Shown one piece after another: positions 18,733 to 27,386 of a DNA stretch of 64,000 nt (positions are counted from its first letter, which is position 1; each line of letters opens with the position of its first letter). This DNA comes from Ponticoccus litoralis (GTDB lineage Bacteria; Pseudomonadota; Alphaproteobacteria; Rhodobacterales; Rhodobacteraceae): positions 1,302,001 through 1,366,000 of the forward strand of contig NZ_JBDNCH010000002.1 of the NCBI RefSeq assembly GCF_039769985.1, written 5' to 3'. The translations under genes were made by a program, and so were the position numbers. The notes beneath the pieces are model-generated. The model saw only the letters and a list, made by a program, of their open reading frames with translations. It did not search any database and was not told the DNA's origin.

Positions 18733-19575
18733 TTACCGGTCCGGGATATCGCCGCGACGCGGCTGCGGCTCCCATGCCTCGATGATCTCCAGCGCCTCTT
18801 CGGCGGTCTCGACAAGCTGGAACAGGCCAAGGTCCTGCTGGGAAATCGTTCCGGCCTCGGCCAGCGCCTGCCAGTTGACGATGCTTTCCCAGAAGTCCCG
18901 GCCAAAGAGCAGGAAGGGCACCGGGCGCATGCGGTCGGTCTGGATCAGGGTCAGGGCCTCGAACAGCTCGTCCAGCGTTCCGAAGCCGCCCGGAAAGACG
19001 CAGACGGCGCGGGCGCGCATCAGGAAATGCATCTTGCGAATGGCAAAGTAATGGAAGTTGAAGGCGAGATGCGGCGTCACGTAGGGGTTCGGCGCCTGCT
19101 CGTGCGGCAGCACGATGTTCAGCCCGATGGAGACGCCGCCCTCGTCCGCGGCGCCGCGGTTGCCCGCCTCCATCACGCCGGGGCCGCCGCCGGTGACGAT
19201 CACCCAGTCGCGGTTCTCCGCCGCGATGGACTTGCGCGTGATCAGCCGGGCAAAGCTGCGGGCCTCGTCGTAGAAGCGCGTCAGCTCTGCCAGCGTCTCG
19301 GTGCGCGCGGTGTCCTTCTTCGCCGGTTCCGGGATGCGCGCGCCGCCGAACAGGACCACCGTGCCCTCGATGCCGTGTTCGTCCATCAGCATCTCGTACT
19401 TCAGCAGCTCCAGCTGCAGGCGCACGGGCCGCAACTCGTCCCGGCAAAGAAAATCCTCGTCCGCGAAGGCGAGGCGATAGCTGGGAGAGCGTGACTGCGG
19501 CGTGTCCGGGATATGCTTTGCCGTTGCGCGGTCGAGATGCGCGTCGCGCAGCGGATTGCGGCGGTCTTCGGTCAT
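18733..19575 (-). CDS. LOG-family protein (TIGR00730-type nucleotide phosphoribohydrolase)
   Basis: A 280-residue Rossmann-like protein with the diagnostic PGGFGTLDELFEAL motif (once labelled lysine decarboxylase) and VTGGGPGVMEAGNRGA. LOG proteins cleave nucleotide 5'-monophosphates at the N-glycosidic bond, giving ribose 5-phosphate and a base; cytokinin activation is the plant version. The extended N-terminal region (about 75 residues) puts it with the longer bacterial PpnN-like group. Divergent from the PLP dehydratase gene, with 71 bases between starts. Confidence 0.87.
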   Translation of the reverse strand: MTEDRRNPLRDAHLDRATAKHIPDTPQSRSPSYRLAFADEDFLCRDELRPVRLQLELLKYEMLMDEHGIEGTVVLFGGARIPEPAKKDTARTETLAELTRFYDEARSFARLITRKSIAAENRDWVIVTGGGPGVMEAGNRGAADEGGVSIGLNIVLPHEQAPNPYVTPHLAFNFHYFAIRKMHFLMRARAVCVFPGGFGTLDELFEALTLIQTDRMRPVPFLLFGRDFWESIVNWQALAEAGTISQQDLGLFQLVETAEEALEIIEAWEPQPRRGDIPDR

Positions 19576-19646
19576 GCGGGCGCTCCTTGTTGGCCTTGGT
19601 CCACAGGTATAGCGTGGCGCTTCGGATGACCAGAAGGAGAGCAGGC

Positions 19647-20564
19647 ATGGACTGGCAGAGCGCGATCGAGGCGGCAGCGGGGCGCATTTCGGGGCATGTC
19701 GTGCGCACCCCGGTGATGGAGAGCGCGGCCCTGTGGGAACGCCCGGTGGCGCTGAAGCTGGAGCAGATGCAGCACACCGGCAGCTTCAAGGCGCGCGGGG
19801 CCTTCAACACGCTGCTGGCGGCGGAGGTGCCCGAGGGCGGGGTCGTCGCCGCCTCGGGCGGCAATCACGGCGCGGCCGTGGCCTTTGCGGCGGCACGGCT
19901 GGGCATCCCGGCGCAGATCTTCGTGCCCGAGATCGCCGGTCCCTCGAAGATCGCCCTGATCAAGCGCACCGGCGCCGGGCTGACGGTGGTGCCGGGAGAA
20001 TACGCCGACGCGATGGCCATGGCGCAACGCTGGGAAACAGAGCGCGGCGCCATGCAGGTCCATGCCTACGACGCGCCGGGAACGGTGGCCGGACAGGGCA
20101 CCTGCCTGCGCGAATGGGAGGAGCAGGGGCTGGAGGCCGACACGGTGCTGATCGCCGTCGGCGGCGGCGGGCTGATCGGCGGGTCGCTGGCGTGGAACGA
20201 CGGGCGGCGCAAGATCGTCGCGGTCGAGCCGATCGGCTGCAACACGCTGGCCTCGGCGCTGAAGAACGGCGGGCCGGTGGACATCGGCGTCTCGGGCGTG
20301 GCGGCCAATGCGCTGGGGGCGCGGCGGATCGGGTCGATCTGCTACGACCTGGTGCGCCGGGACGGCACGCCGGTGCTGGAGGTGCCCGACGGCGCCATCC
20401 TTGCGGCGCAGACGGCGCTTTGGCAGGCGCACCGCATCCTGGTCGAACCGGCTGGCGCCTGCGCCCTGGCCGCGCTGCGCTGGGGCATCTACCAGCCCGA
20501 GCCGGACGAGCGTGTGGCGGTTCTGGTCTGCGGCGGCAACGTCGCGCCCGACCCGCTGGCCTAG
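19647..20564 (+). CDS. Threonine/serine dehydratase-like PLP enzyme
   Basis: A 305-residue fold-type II PLP enzyme. The PLP lysine is in QHTGSFKARGAFNTLL (about residue 51), the cofactor phosphate loop is AVGGGGLIGGSL, and ASGGNHGAA is the substrate loop. There is no C-terminal ACT domain, so it is the short catabolic type (threonine or serine to a 2-oxo acid and ammonia); serine racemase or hydroxyaspartate dehydratase are alternatives in this family. The start at 19647 follows an AAGGAGA ribosome site. Two family A repeats follow the stop. Confidence 0.85.
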   Translation: MDWQSAIEAAAGRISGHVVRTPVMESAALWERPVALKLEQMQHTGSFKARGAFNTLLAAEVPEGGVVAASGGNHGAAVAFAAARLGIPAQIFVPEIAGPSKIALIKRTGAGLTVVPGEYADAMAMAQRWETERGAMQVHAYDAPGTVAGQGTCLREWEEQGLEADTVLIAVGGGGLIGGSLAWNDGRRKIVAVEPIGCNTLASALKNGGPVDIGVSGVAANALGARRIGSICYDLVRRDGTPVLEVPDGAILAAQTALWQAHRILVEPAGACALAALRWGIYQPEPDERVAVLVCGGNVAPDPLA

Positions 20565-20574
20565 GGGCGACCGG

Positions 20575-20618
20575 TGGGGGCGGTTGCCTCCGGCGGAGGT
20601 ATTTGGACCAAGAAGAAA
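20575..20618 (+). repeat. Intergenic repeat family A, copy 5
   Basis: GCCTCCGGCGGAGGTATTTG followed by GACCAAGAAGAAACC, starting 11 bases after the dehydratase stop and in sense orientation. The GCCTCCGGCGGAGG part is itself a short hairpin. Confidence 0.65.
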
Positions 20619-20663
20619 CCCTGGGCGCGCGCGTGTCGGGGAGGATGGCGCCTGCGGCGACGC

Positions 20664-20703
20664 GGGATGCCTCCGGCGGGGATAATTCCGGACAGAAGAA
20701 GGG
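20664..20703 (+). repeat. Intergenic repeat family A, copy 6 (diverged tandem copy)
   Basis: GATGCCTCCGGCGGGGATAA, then TTCCGGACAGAAGAAGG, 46 bases downstream of copy 5 and in the same orientation. TATTT has become TAATT. A side-by-side pair suggests local duplication. Confidence 0.55.
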
Positions 20704-20841
20704 GCGGGCGGGCGTGGTCTTTCGGCTCTGTGGCATCCCTGCCGGAGTCTGCGGGGCCACGAGGGCGGGGCGCGCGGCATTGCCGGTATCGCCCGCGCCC
20801 GCTATAGGGCGTTGAAACCTGATCCGGACCGGGAGGGACAG

Positions 20842-21669
<828 letters not shown>

Positions 21670-21949
21670 CCGGCAATCCGCAGGGGCGGGGTGGGGGCTG
21701 TCCCCCGGCCCGGTCCTGCACCCGCCGGGCGCGGCGGCCTGTCCCGCCCGGCCCTGTGCGCCGCCCCCTGCGCGCGCAGGCCCGCGAGGGTCTTGGGGGC
21801 GGCCTTTCCGGCCCCATCTTCGGCGCCCGCCCGCAGGCCCTAAGGACCGGGACAGCCCTGCCGGGACCCCTTCCCCAAACCTTTCGGGAACCAGACCCCC
21901 GCTTCCGCGTTGCAGCTGTGATAGCGCAACACCTTCAGGGGGATATTTC

Positions 21950-22192
21950 ATGGGTCTCGGATTTATCGGATCGATCATTGTCGGCGGGCTGGCGGGCTGG
22001 ATCGCCAGCATGATCATGAAGGCCGACACCGGCCTGTTTCTCAACATCCTGCTCGGGATCATCGGCGCGGTTGTGCTGAACCTCATCCTGTCGCTGATCG
22101 GCATCTACGCCGCCGACGCATGGATCCCGCAGCTGATCGTCGGCATCATCGGGGCCAGCCTGCTGATCTGGGGCTACCGCAAGATCGGCTGA
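21950..22192 (+). CDS. GlsB/YeaQ/YmgE-family membrane protein
   Basis: An 80-residue, glycine-rich membrane protein with three hydrophobic segments (about 3-22, 29-49 and 55-75), the hallmark of the transglycosylase-associated family. MGLGFIGSIIVGGLAGWIAS is typical. Members are induced by stress; molecular function is unknown. The 280-base gap before it is GC-rich and contains only a weak long-range inverted repeat (see rejected items). The CaCA gene starts 33 bases later, so the two may be co-transcribed. Confidence 0.85.
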   Translation: MGLGFIGSIIVGGLAGWIASMIMKADTGLFLNILLGIIGAVVLNLILSLIGIYAADAWIPQLIVGIIGASLLIWGYRKIG

Positions 22193-22225
22193 CCGGTTGA
22201 GCCACGCATCCGAAGGGTCCGCGGC

Positions 22226-23262
22226 ATGATCGCGGACCTGACGACCCCCGCCCTTTTCATCCTTTTCATCGTCACCGCCGCCATCGTCGTCGCGGCCTCG
22301 ATCCGGGCCACCGGCCTTGCGGACGTCATTGCCGACCGCACCCGCATGGGAGAGGCCATGGCGGGCGGGATCGTGCTGGGCGCCGCCACCTCTTTGTCCG
22401 GCATTGTCGTGTCGGTGACCGCCGCCTCTCAGGGCGATGCGAGTTTCGCCGTCTCGAATGCCGTCGGCGGCATCGCGGCGCAGACCCTGTTCCTTGCGCT
22501 GGCCGACCTGTTCTATCGCGGGCCGAACCTTGAGCATGCGGCGGCGGAGCCCGCGAACCTGTTCCAGACGGTGCTGCTGATCGGCTTTCTCAGCCTGCCC
22601 GTGGCCGCCATGGCCGGGCCGGATGTCTCGGCACTGGGGGTGCATCCGGTGTCGGTGGTGCTGGCCGTGGCCTATGTCGGCGGCGTGCGGCTGACGGCCT
22701 GGATGCGGGACCAGCCGATGTGGCGCCCGGTCAAGACCTCGGACACCCGAGCCGACGAACCCGAGGACGAGGACGAGGCCGGCAGGCCCGGCACCGGCAG
22801 GCCGCCGCATTCGCCGGTCTGGTCGCGATCATGGGAGCGGCGGGCTGGGTGATCAGCCAGATCGGCACCACCGTGATCGGCCGGTTCGGGTTGTCCTCCA
22901 GCATGGTCGGCGCCCTGGGCACGGCGGTGGTGACCTCGCTGCCGGAACTGGTGACGACGCTGACCGCGGTCCGGCGGGGCGCGCTGCAACTGGCGGTTGG
23001 CGGGATCATCGGCGGCAATACCTTCGACACGCTCTTCCTGGTGTTCTCGGACGTGGCTTACCGCGACGGGTCGATCTATCACGCCGCCGGAAGGGAAGAC
23101 CTGTTCTGGCTTGCCACCGGGCTGGTGATGACGGTGATCCTGCTGGCGGGGCTGATCCTGCGCCAGCGCGAGGGGCCGGCGCGGATCGGCGTGGAATCGG
23201 TGCTGATGATGGTGGTCTACGCCATCGCCGTGACGGTGGAGATCACCTTTCGCGGGGCGTGA
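22226..23262 (+). CDS. CaCA-type cation/calcium exchanger (apparent frameshift)
   Basis: A polytopic membrane protein with two homologous halves, each with an alpha-repeat-like segment: VLGAATSLSGIVVSVTAASQGD in the first and GTAVVTSLPELVTTLTAVRRG (the SLPELxT form of the Na+/Ca2+ exchanger motif) in the second. The acidic loop joining them (TRADEPEDEDEAG) contains the break: the frame moves by one at about 22780-22800, explained by one missing base, most simply in the run before CGGCAGG. Repaired length is about 345 residues. The first half has lost the usual Glu of the motif (S at that place), so transport activity is uncertain. Confidence 0.8.
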
Positions 23263-23269
23263 CGGCCTG

Positions 23270-23397
23270 GTGGGGGCGCCGGAGCCGCGCCAACCGCTGA
23301 CAGGACCGGGCGCTGCCGGACGCGCCTGTCCCCGGCTCCCTGCGCCGCCACCGGGCGCCAAGGCTGTCTTGCATGGCGCGGCTCCGGGACGCCCCAC
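23270..23397. repeat. Large inverted repeat with nested hairpin
   Basis: The arm at 23270-23292 (GTGGGG...CCGGAGCCGCGCCA) faces its near-exact complement at 23374-23397, about 20 of 23 positions pairing. An inner GACAGG (23299-23304) / CCTGTC (23325-23330) pair lies in the loop. It starts 8 bases after the CaCA stop. It could be a processed RNA structure, a strong terminator variant without a T-run, or a small mobile element remnant. Confidence 0.5.
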
Positions 23398-23520
23398 CCT
23401 GCGCCAAGGCAACAAACCGGGACACCGGGGGGCATGACGCCCCTGCCCCGGCAACCTCGCGGCAAGCCGGATGCCGCTGTCGCGCTTGACAAGCGGAGCC
23501 GCGCGGCGCACTCCCGCGGC

Positions 23521-23844
23521 ATGACAAAGGAAAAGCGCATCCAGCAGGTCTTTACCCTGCTTGTCGAGGTCGGTCGCAAGGCCGGGGACGGTCTGCCGGA
23601 CAAGGCGACCGGCGCGGCGCTGATGTGCTACGCCTCGGGCGTGGACGAGGCCGAGGCCGTGCGCGAGACCGTCGCGATCCTGAAACAGGCGGATATGGCG
23701 CCGCTGGACGTGACCGGCTACGGCACGCCCGAGGAACGCGAGGCCGCCGGGCAGGAGATCGAGGACGACGAGCGCGAACTGATGGCGCGCGCGCTGGCCG
23801 AGAACGCGGTGATCGTGGCGCAGGTCTCTCCGTTCTTCGACTGA
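23521..23844 (+). CDS. Conserved hypothetical protein, acidic
   Basis: A 107-residue soluble protein, not recognised by family. Its sequence is MTKEKRIQQVFTLLVEVGRK at the start and AENAVIVAQVSPFFD at the end, with an acidic helical middle (EEREAAGQEIEDDERELMARAL). Start chosen at 23521 because upstream codons look non-coding. Codon usage matches the neighbours, supporting a real gene. Confidence 0.65.
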   Translation: MTKEKRIQQVFTLLVEVGRKAGDGLPDKATGAALMCYASGVDEAEAVRETVAILKQADMAPLDVTGYGTPEEREAAGQEIEDDERELMARALAENAVIVAQVSPFFD

Positions 23845-23884
23845 CGGGAAGGGCCACGCGCCCCGGGCATCCGTCAAAGGCCGG

Positions 23885-24957
23885 TCAGGCGGCGCGCGCC
23901 TCGGCAAGGGTGATCGCCTCGAAGGGCCGCAGGATCTTCAGCCCCGCGCGGGCATGTTCAGGGATCAGCCCCGGCGGCACATCCGCAAGAAGCGTCCTTT
24001 GCAGGAATTCCCGGCGGCGGCGCAGGCGCCCGACATAAAGCGTTTCCAGTTCCGCCTCGGCGGAGATCACCGGCTCGTGCCCCGGCAGCAGAAGCTGGTG
24101 GTAGCGGACGAGGTCATGACCTTCCTCGTAGACGGCGGCAAAGCCGTTCACCAGCGCCAGCGCCGGGATCAGCACCGCCTGCCGCCCGAAGATGTATTCG
24201 ACCTCCGACCCGCCGATCACCATGCGCTGGTAGGGTGCGACCACCAGATCGCGCGTCAGGCCGAAATAGGGCGCCCGCAGCCGCACCGGCCGGAACGAGC
24301 CAAGCGCGGGCATCCGCCGGGTCACCCGCGCCAGAACCGGCACCACGCCTGCATTGCGGGTGGTCACCGTATCGCCCAGACGCAGGTCGCCGGCGCGGCG
24401 GTAGCCCTGCGGGGTCAGCACCGGCACCTGCGCCACGAGCCCCGGCATCGGGCCGACCGGCTCCACCGCCTCCGAAACGGCGTGGAAGATCACGTCCGGG
24501 TCCCGCGTCACCAGCTGCGGGCGGTGGCACAGGGTAAAGACATCCTCCATCAGGAAGGGCGGCGGCGGCGGCGTCTCGGTCGTGTCGACGGTGTCGGTGC
24601 CCGGCTGCTCGACCGTCAGCCAGCCGCGCCGCGCCTCGCTGTCCCATGAAAAGGTCACGCGCAGCAGGTCGACGCGGCTGTCGTTGCGGCGTTCGAGCAC
24701 GGTGTGGAAGACCTCGCCACCCTGATCCAGCACGAGAATGATGCCGCCCCCGGCATGGCCTGCACAGAGATGGTGCCGGGCCGGGGATGTTCGCGGCGGT
24801 AATAGAGCAGCGTCTGCGGGCGCTCCTCTGGCGGGACGCGGGTCTCGATCATGATCGAGCCGCGCGGCATCAGGACATGCCGCTCTGGCGCGGTGGCCGC
24901 GACGCGGCGGGGGCAGGTCCAGGCGCGGCCCTGTCCACAAAGCCCGATCCAGCTCAT
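23885..24957 (-). CDS. Hint (Hedgehog/intein-like) domain protein (apparent frameshift)
   Basis: About 357 residues after repair. The central part (about 165-300) is a Hint_2-type domain: LTPQGYRRAGDLRLGDTVTT is the entry motif, and HDLVRYHQLLLPGHEPVI is the exit region with the conserved histidines. Such domains are common in secreted or surface proteins of Rhodobacteraceae, where autoproteolysis is suspected but rarely shown. The N-terminal part (MSWIGLCGQGRAWTC) is in a different frame from the rest; one G is missing in the C-run at 24747-24751, and adding it gives AMPGGGIILVLDQGGEV. The typical nucleophilic Cys/Ser at the start of the domain is not obvious (V-P-V-L-T). Confidence 0.8.
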
Positions 24958-25192
24958 CGCGGTAGGATCCCGGCGCGGGGGGAATGCGGGGTCATGGCCT
25001 GTCGTCCTGCTCTGCGGGCCGGTCGGTGCCGGGCCTCGTCGTCTGTTTTGCCCAGCCTAGCACGCCCCGCCCCCGCCCCGCCATGGCGCGGCGCGCCCTG
25101 CCCTTCCGCCGCGCCCGCTGGTGCAGTTGCGCCACATTTGCCAAGACCGCGGGCAGCGGGTAGCCAAGGGGTGACCCGCCGAAGGAGCCCCC

Positions 25193-26333
25193 ATGACCGA
25201 TCCCGTCGCCCTGACCGCCCGCCTTGTGCGCTGCCCCTCTGTCACGCCCGAGGAAGGCGGCGCGCTGGTTGCCCTGCAAGAGCTGCTGGAGGGGGCGGGC
25301 TTTGCCTGCACGCGGGTCGACCGCAACGGCACGCCGAACCTCTTCGCGCGCTGGGGCCAGAAGGGCCACGTCCGGACCTTCGGCTTCAACGGGCATACCG
25401 ACGTGGTGCCGATCGAGCCGCCGCGAGGACTGGACGCAGGACCCCTTCGGCGCCGAGATCGTGGACGGCTTCCTCTATGGGCGCGGGTCGACGGACATGA
25501 AGTCCGGCGTGGCCGCCTTTGCCGCCGCCGCCGTGGATTTCGTGACGCAGACGCCGCCCGACGGCGCGGTGATCCTTGCCATCACCGGCGACGAAGAGGG
25601 CGATGCCAACGACGGCACCACCGCCCTGCTGGACTGGATGTCGCATGAGCAGGAGCGCATGGCCGTCTGCCTTGTCGGAGAGCCGACCAGCCCCGACCAC
25701 ATGGGCCAGATGATGAAGATCGGGCGGCGCGGGTCGATGTCGGCCTGGTTCGAGGTGGAAGGCGTGCAGGGCCATTCCGCCTATCCGCACCGCGCGGTGA
25801 ACCCGCTGTCGGCCATGGCCCGGCTGATGGACCGGCTGGCCTCGCACAAGCTGGACGAGGGCACCGAGCATTTCGACCCCTCGACGCTGGCGGTGGTGAC
25901 CATCGACACCGGCAACCCGGCGACCAACGTGATCCCCGGCAAGGTCACGAGCTGCGTCAACATCCGCTTCAACGACACGCATACCGGCGCCGCGCTGTCC
26001 GAGTGGCTGCGCACAGAGGCGGCGGCGGTGGATCAGGCCTTCGGCACGCGCACCGGCCTGCGGATCAGCATCTCGGGCGAAAGCTTTCTGACGCCCCCGG
26101 GGCCGCTGTCGGATCTGGTGGCCCGCGCCGTCGAGGCCGAGACCGGCGTCACGCCGGAGCTGTCCACCACGGGCGGCACCTCGGACGCGCGCTTCGTCAA
26201 GGATCACTGCCCGGTGGTGGAATTCGGCCTCGTGGGCAAGACCATGCACGCGGTGGACGAACGGGTCGAGGTCGCCCAGATCGGCCAGCTGAAGGCGATC
26301 TACAGCCGCATCCTGACCGAGTATTTCGCGTGA
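25193..26333 (+). CDS. dapE: Succinyl-diaminopimelate desuccinylase (apparent frameshift)
   Basis: DapE removes succinate from N-succinyl-diaminopimelate, using two zinc ions (M20 family). Metal-site motifs: GFNGHTDVVPI, the continuation DWTQDPFGAEIVDGFLYGRGSTDMKSG, and GDEEGD. The frame breaks right after VVPI: changing CGAGCCG (25414-25420) to CGGCCG yields VVPIGRREDWTQDPFGAE, keeping the conserved Gly after VVP, and 379 residues. The start at 25193 follows GAAGGAG. The stop overlaps the GTG start of the GNAT gene. An essential gene in a normal diderm, so a true frameshift is implausible. Confidence 0.93.
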
Positions 26334-26761
26334 CCGTGACGGTCCGGGCCACGGAGGACCTTGCGGCCTGCCACGCGCTGCGCCGGGCGGTCTTCATCGA
26401 CGAACAGGGCATCCCCGAGACCGAGGAATGGGACGACCTCGACGCCACCGCCCTGCACCTGCTGGCTCTGGACGGTGGCACGCCGGTGGGCACCGCGCGG
26501 CTGCTGGTCGCGAAGGGCACGGGCCGGATCGGGCGCATCTGCGTCCTGCCCTCGCACCGGGGCACCGGGCTTGGCGCGGCGCTGGTGCGCGAAGGCATCG
26601 CGCGGCTGACTGCCGATCCCCGTGTCCGGGGCATTGCGCTCAGCGCCCAGGAGTACGCCATCCCCTTCTACGAGCGGCTGGGCTTCGTGCCGCGCGGGGA
26701 CAGCTACGACGACGCCGGCATCCCACATCGCCACATGGTTCTGGAATGCGCGGCACCCTGA
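26330..26761 (+). CDS. GNAT-family N-acetyltransferase
   Basis: A 143-residue GNAT enzyme. The acetyl-CoA loop is ICVLPSHRGTGLGAALVREG, and the C-terminal AQEYAIPFYERLGF is the usual beta-6 strand region. The N-terminal FIDEQGIPETEEWD resembles the ElaA/YjcF subgroup. GTG start at 26330 overlapping the dapE stop (GTGA) is preferred; a second GTG is two codons later. It overlaps the next gene by 16 bases, giving a dapE-GNAT-DUF2064 transcription unit. Substrate unknown. Confidence 0.85.
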   Translation: MTVTVRATEDLAACHALRRAVFIDEQGIPETEEWDDLDATALHLLALDGGTPVGTARLLVAKGTGRIGRICVLPSHRGTGLGAALVREGIARLTADPRVRGIALSAQEYAIPFYERLGFVPRGDSYDDAGIPHRHMVLECAAP

Positions 26762-27330
26762 TCGTCATGGTCAAGGAGCCGCGCCCGGGCCGGGTCAAGA
26801 CCCGGCTGGCGCGGGATATCGGCGTGATCTCCGCCGCCTGGTGGTTCCGCCACCGGGTCCGGCGGCTGTTGCGCGACATCCGCGACCCGCGCTGGCGCGT
26901 GGTGCTGGCGGTGGCCCCCGACCGCGCCGTCGCGACACGCGCCCTGCCCGCCCTGCCGCGCATCGCGCAGGGCACCGGCACGCTGGGGGACCGCATGGCG
27001 CGCGCCCTGCGCGCCGCCGGGCCCGGCCCGGTCTGCCTGATCGGCGCCGATATTCCCGGCATCAGCCGCGCCGCGCTCTGGCGGGGCTTCCGCGCCCTGG
27101 GCGACCACGATGTGGTCTTCGGCCCCGCGACGGATGGCGGCTACTGGCTGGTCGGGGTGCGGGGCGGCGCCCGCCTGCCCGCGACCCTCTTCGACAACGT
27201 GCGCTGGTCCACGCCCCATGCGCTGGCCGACAGCATCGCCTCTGTCCCCGGCGCCCGCATCGCCCTTGTCGACGAACTGGCCGACGTGGACGAGGCTGCC
27301 GATCTTCCGGGCAGCGCGTCCCTGCCCTAG
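26746..27330 (+). CDS. DUF2064 (TIGR04282-type) glycosyltransferase-like protein
   Basis: A 194-residue GT-A-fold protein. VMVKEPRPGRVKTRLARDIG is the nucleotide-sugar-binding start, GTLGDRMARAL and CLIGADIPGI follow, and DVVFGPATDGGYWLVG carries the conserved DGGY. The family is named for arsenosugar biosynthesis but most members lie outside that context, as here, so the role is not known. It overlaps the GNAT gene by 16 bases. Confidence 0.85.
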   Translation: MRGTLIVMVKEPRPGRVKTRLARDIGVISAAWWFRHRVRRLLRDIRDPRWRVVLAVAPDRAVATRALPALPRIAQGTGTLGDRMARALRAAGPGPVCLIGADIPGISRAALWRGFRALGDHDVVFGPATDGGYWLVGVRGGARLPATLFDNVRWSTPHALADSIASVPGARIALVDELADVDEAADLPGSASLP

Positions 27331-27386
27331 CGATCCCCGGCGCGAGGCATCTTCGCATTGTCACGCGCCCGTGCTACCTGAGGGCC

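Noticed and set aside
21695..21858. Long-range inverted repeat GGGCTGTCCC...GGTCCT in the dapD-glsB gap
   Set aside because: Only 10 plus 6 pairs with a 7-base bulge and a loop of about 125 bases in very GC-rich DNA; chance is likely.
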